From NCBI GenBank assembly GCA_902826155.1, contig CADEDU010000028.1, positions 1-25,007 on the forward strand: a stretch of 25,007 nucleotides of DNA, given 5' to 3'. Shown in pieces: positions 23,687 to 25,007 of this stretch. Source of the DNA: an uncultured beta proteobacterium (lineage in GTDB: Bacteria; Pseudomonadota; Gammaproteobacteria; Burkholderiales; SG8-39). Each line of letters begins with the position of its first letter. The first letter of the stretch is position 1. Under the pieces are notes generated by a model that worked only from the letters and a program-made list of their open reading frames with translations, did not search any database and had not been told where the DNA came from. A program made the translations under genes and the position numbers.

Positions 23687-24448
23687 ATGACCAACGGATC
23701 GATTTCGCACCAGCGCGCCCGACAGATCGTGCGCGCGCTGCTCTTCTCAGTGGTTTGGTTCGTGGCGACGCAGTTGCCCACCCATGCCATGGCCCAAGCG
23801 CCCGACGCCGCACTCATCGAAGCCGCCGCGCGCGGTAATGCGGCTGAGGTGCGCAATCTGCTCGCGCGTGGCGCGGGCGTTCGGGCGCGCGATGCGGAGG
23901 GGCGTACCGCGCTGGTGGCGGCAACGTATGGCAATCACGTGGAAGCGGCGCGACAGCTGATCGCTGCGGGCGCCGATGTGAACGCGCAGGACAACATCCG
24001 CAACAGCGCATTTCTGTTGGCCGGCGCGCGCGGCTATCTCGAGATCGTGCGCATGACGCTCGCTGCCGGCGCCGATCTGAAGAGCACGAATCGATACGGC
24101 GGGACGGCGCTGATTCCCGCGTGCCACTACGGCCACGTCGATACGGTGCGCGAGCTGCTGAACACCAAGATCGACATCGATCACGTCAACAACCTCGGCT
24201 GGACGGCGCTGCTCGAGGCAGTGATCCTCGGCGATGGCGGCGCGGCCCACACCGAGATCGTGCGCCTGCTGGTGCGTGCCGGTGCGAACACGCAGATCGC
24301 CGATCGCGAGGGCGTGACGCCGCTGGTGCATGCGCGCCGTCGCGGCTACAAGGAGATTCAGACGATTCTCGAACGGGTCGACTGCAAGCCGGGCAGTGCG
24401 AGTGCGTCCGATGCCGGCGGCGCAGCCTGCAAACCGCGCGCGGGATAA
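23687..24448 (+). CDS. Exported ankyrin-repeat protein
   Basis: A 253-residue ankyrin-repeat protein. The N-terminus is a signal sequence ([21 protein letters not shown]), predicted to be cleaved near residue 36. It is followed by about five or six ankyrin repeats between residues 40 and 235, for example [40 protein letters not shown] and [10 protein letters not shown]. The last repeat carries an insertion ([11 protein letters not shown]). The C-terminal tail contains two Cys and a small-residue linker. Ankyrin repeats bind protein partners; the partner here is not known. It starts 17 bases after the TIR gene and is probably co-transcribed with it. PaaK starts 26 bases after it. Confidence 0.88.
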   Translation: MTNGSISHQRARQIVRALLFSVVWFVATQLPTHAMAQAPDAALIEAAARGNAAEVRNLLARGAGVRARDAEGRTALVAATYGNHVEAARQLIAAGADVNAQDNIRNSAFLLAGARGYLEIVRMTLAAGADLKSTNRYGGTALIPACHYGHVDTVRELLNTKIDIDHVNNLGWTALLEAVILGDGGAAHTEIVRLLVRAGANTQIADREGVTPLVHARRRGYKEIQTILERVDCKPGSASASDAGGAACKPRAG

Positions 24449-24474
24449 TCGAATCCGAAGCCGAAGGTGCCACC

Positions 24475-25007
24475 ATGACCGAGCACGATCAACTCGAACC
24501 GATCGAGAAAGCCAGCCGCGACGAACTGATTGCGCTGCAGAGCGCGCGCCTGCGCACCATCGCGCAGTACGCCTACGAGCGCGTGCCGCACTACAAGAAG
24601 AAGTTCGATGCGGCCGGCGTGCATCCGCGCGACATCCGCGGATTGGGCGATCTGTCCAAGTTGCCGTTCACGGTGAAGAGCGATCTGCGCGACAACTATC
24701 CGTACGGCATGTTCGCGGTGCCGATGGACGACATCGTGCGCATTCACGCCTCCAGCGGCACGACCGGACGGCCGACCGTAGTGGGCTACACCAAGAAAGA
24801 CATCGCCACCTGGGCGCAAGTGATGGCGCGCTCGATCCGCGCCGCCGGCGGCCGCTCGACCGACAAGATGCACAACGCGTACGGCTATGGTTTGTTCACC
24901 GGCGGCCTGGGCATGCACTACGGCGCCGAGTTGCTTGGCGCGGCGGTGATCCCGATGGGTGGCGGGCAGACCGAGCGGCAGGTGCAACTGATCAACGAAT
25001 TCAAGCC
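24475..25007 (+). CDS. paaK: Phenylacetate-CoA ligase, N-terminal part (runs off window)
   Basis: Open to the end of the window without a stop. The first 177 codons give [56 protein letters not shown] and the adenylate-forming motif [16 protein letters not shown] (91-106), then [16 protein letters not shown]. This is the N-terminal domain of PaaK, which activates phenylacetate to phenylacetyl-CoA with ATP in the aerobic phenylacetate pathway. The ATG at 24475 follows AAGGTG at nine bases. It lies 26 bases after the ankyrin gene, an odd neighbour, and paa genes are probably beyond the window. Other phenylacetate-CoA-ligase paralogues act on different acids, so specificity is not proven. Confidence 0.9.
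   Translation, partial: MTEHDQLEPIEKASRDELIALQSARLRTIAQYAYERVPHYKKKFDAAGVHPRDIRGLGDLSKLPFTVKSDLRDNYPYGMFAVPMDDIVRIHASSGTTGRPTVVGYTKKDIATWAQVMARSIRAAGGRSTDKMHNAYGYGLFTGGLGMHYGAELLGAAVIPMGGGQTERQVQLINEFK

Overview
The window looks like chromosome of a high-G+C betaproteobacterium, most likely Burkholderiales (Alcaligenaceae/Comamonadaceae-like). This is inferred from the three periplasmic tripartite-tricarboxylate-transporter (TTT, 'Bug') receptors, the AsmA and SrkA homologues, PaaK, and the codon use. No tRNA, rRNA, CRISPR array, transposase or integrase was found, and no gap between genes exceeds about 280 bases.

Layout. From 1 to 3125 (minus strand) lies a probable catabolic operon: a RidA-like protein, a TTT receptor, a GrdB/PrdB-family reductase subunit, and the start of a thiamine-diphosphate E1-alpha dehydrogenase that leaves the window. 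The reductase gene is the main discovery. It is read as two ORFs split by a TGA at 1185..1187, but the frame continues through the TGA and gives a UxxC motif (Sec-Pro-Leu-Cys). A short perfect hairpin with G and U in its apical loop sits at the distance expected of a bacterial SECIS. I call it one selenoprotein gene, 429..1646, of 405 residues. From 3343 to 7841 come an amidohydrolase, a lipoprotein-like protein, a second TTT receptor, a PlsB/PlsC-type acyltransferase and a helical HEPN-like protein. A long AsmA-family gene fills 7984..10263.

From 10379 to 13532 there is a block of five small minus-strand genes (DUF1801, RibD_C/dihydrofolate-reductase-like, a membrane protein of unknown function, DUF1697, isochorismatase-like hydrolase). 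It has visibly lower G+C, a tandem repeat, and a decayed copy of the N-terminus of the RibD_C gene, so it looks like accessory DNA. From 13780 to 17789 come a Tat-exported amidase and, divergently, an ECF sigma factor overlapping its anti-sigma factor by four bases, then a secreted DUF4394 protein. From 17814 to 21302 are a small protein with a GroEL-like Gly-Gly-Met tail, a 5'-deoxynucleotidase, a third TTT receptor and an SrkA-type kinase with an alanine-rich insertion. From 21389 to the end are an exported cyclase-family protein, a TIR-domain protein with an unusual C-terminal module and tail anchor, an exported ankyrin-repeat protein, and the start of paaK.

Functionally, the first operon suggests capture of an organic acid or amino-acid-like solute, a selenium-dependent redox step, imine/enamine handling by the RidA-like protein and oxidation by a 2-oxoacid or acetoin-type dehydrogenase. 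This is inference. The substrate is unknown, and the selenocysteine machinery (selA, selB, selC, selD) is not in the window.
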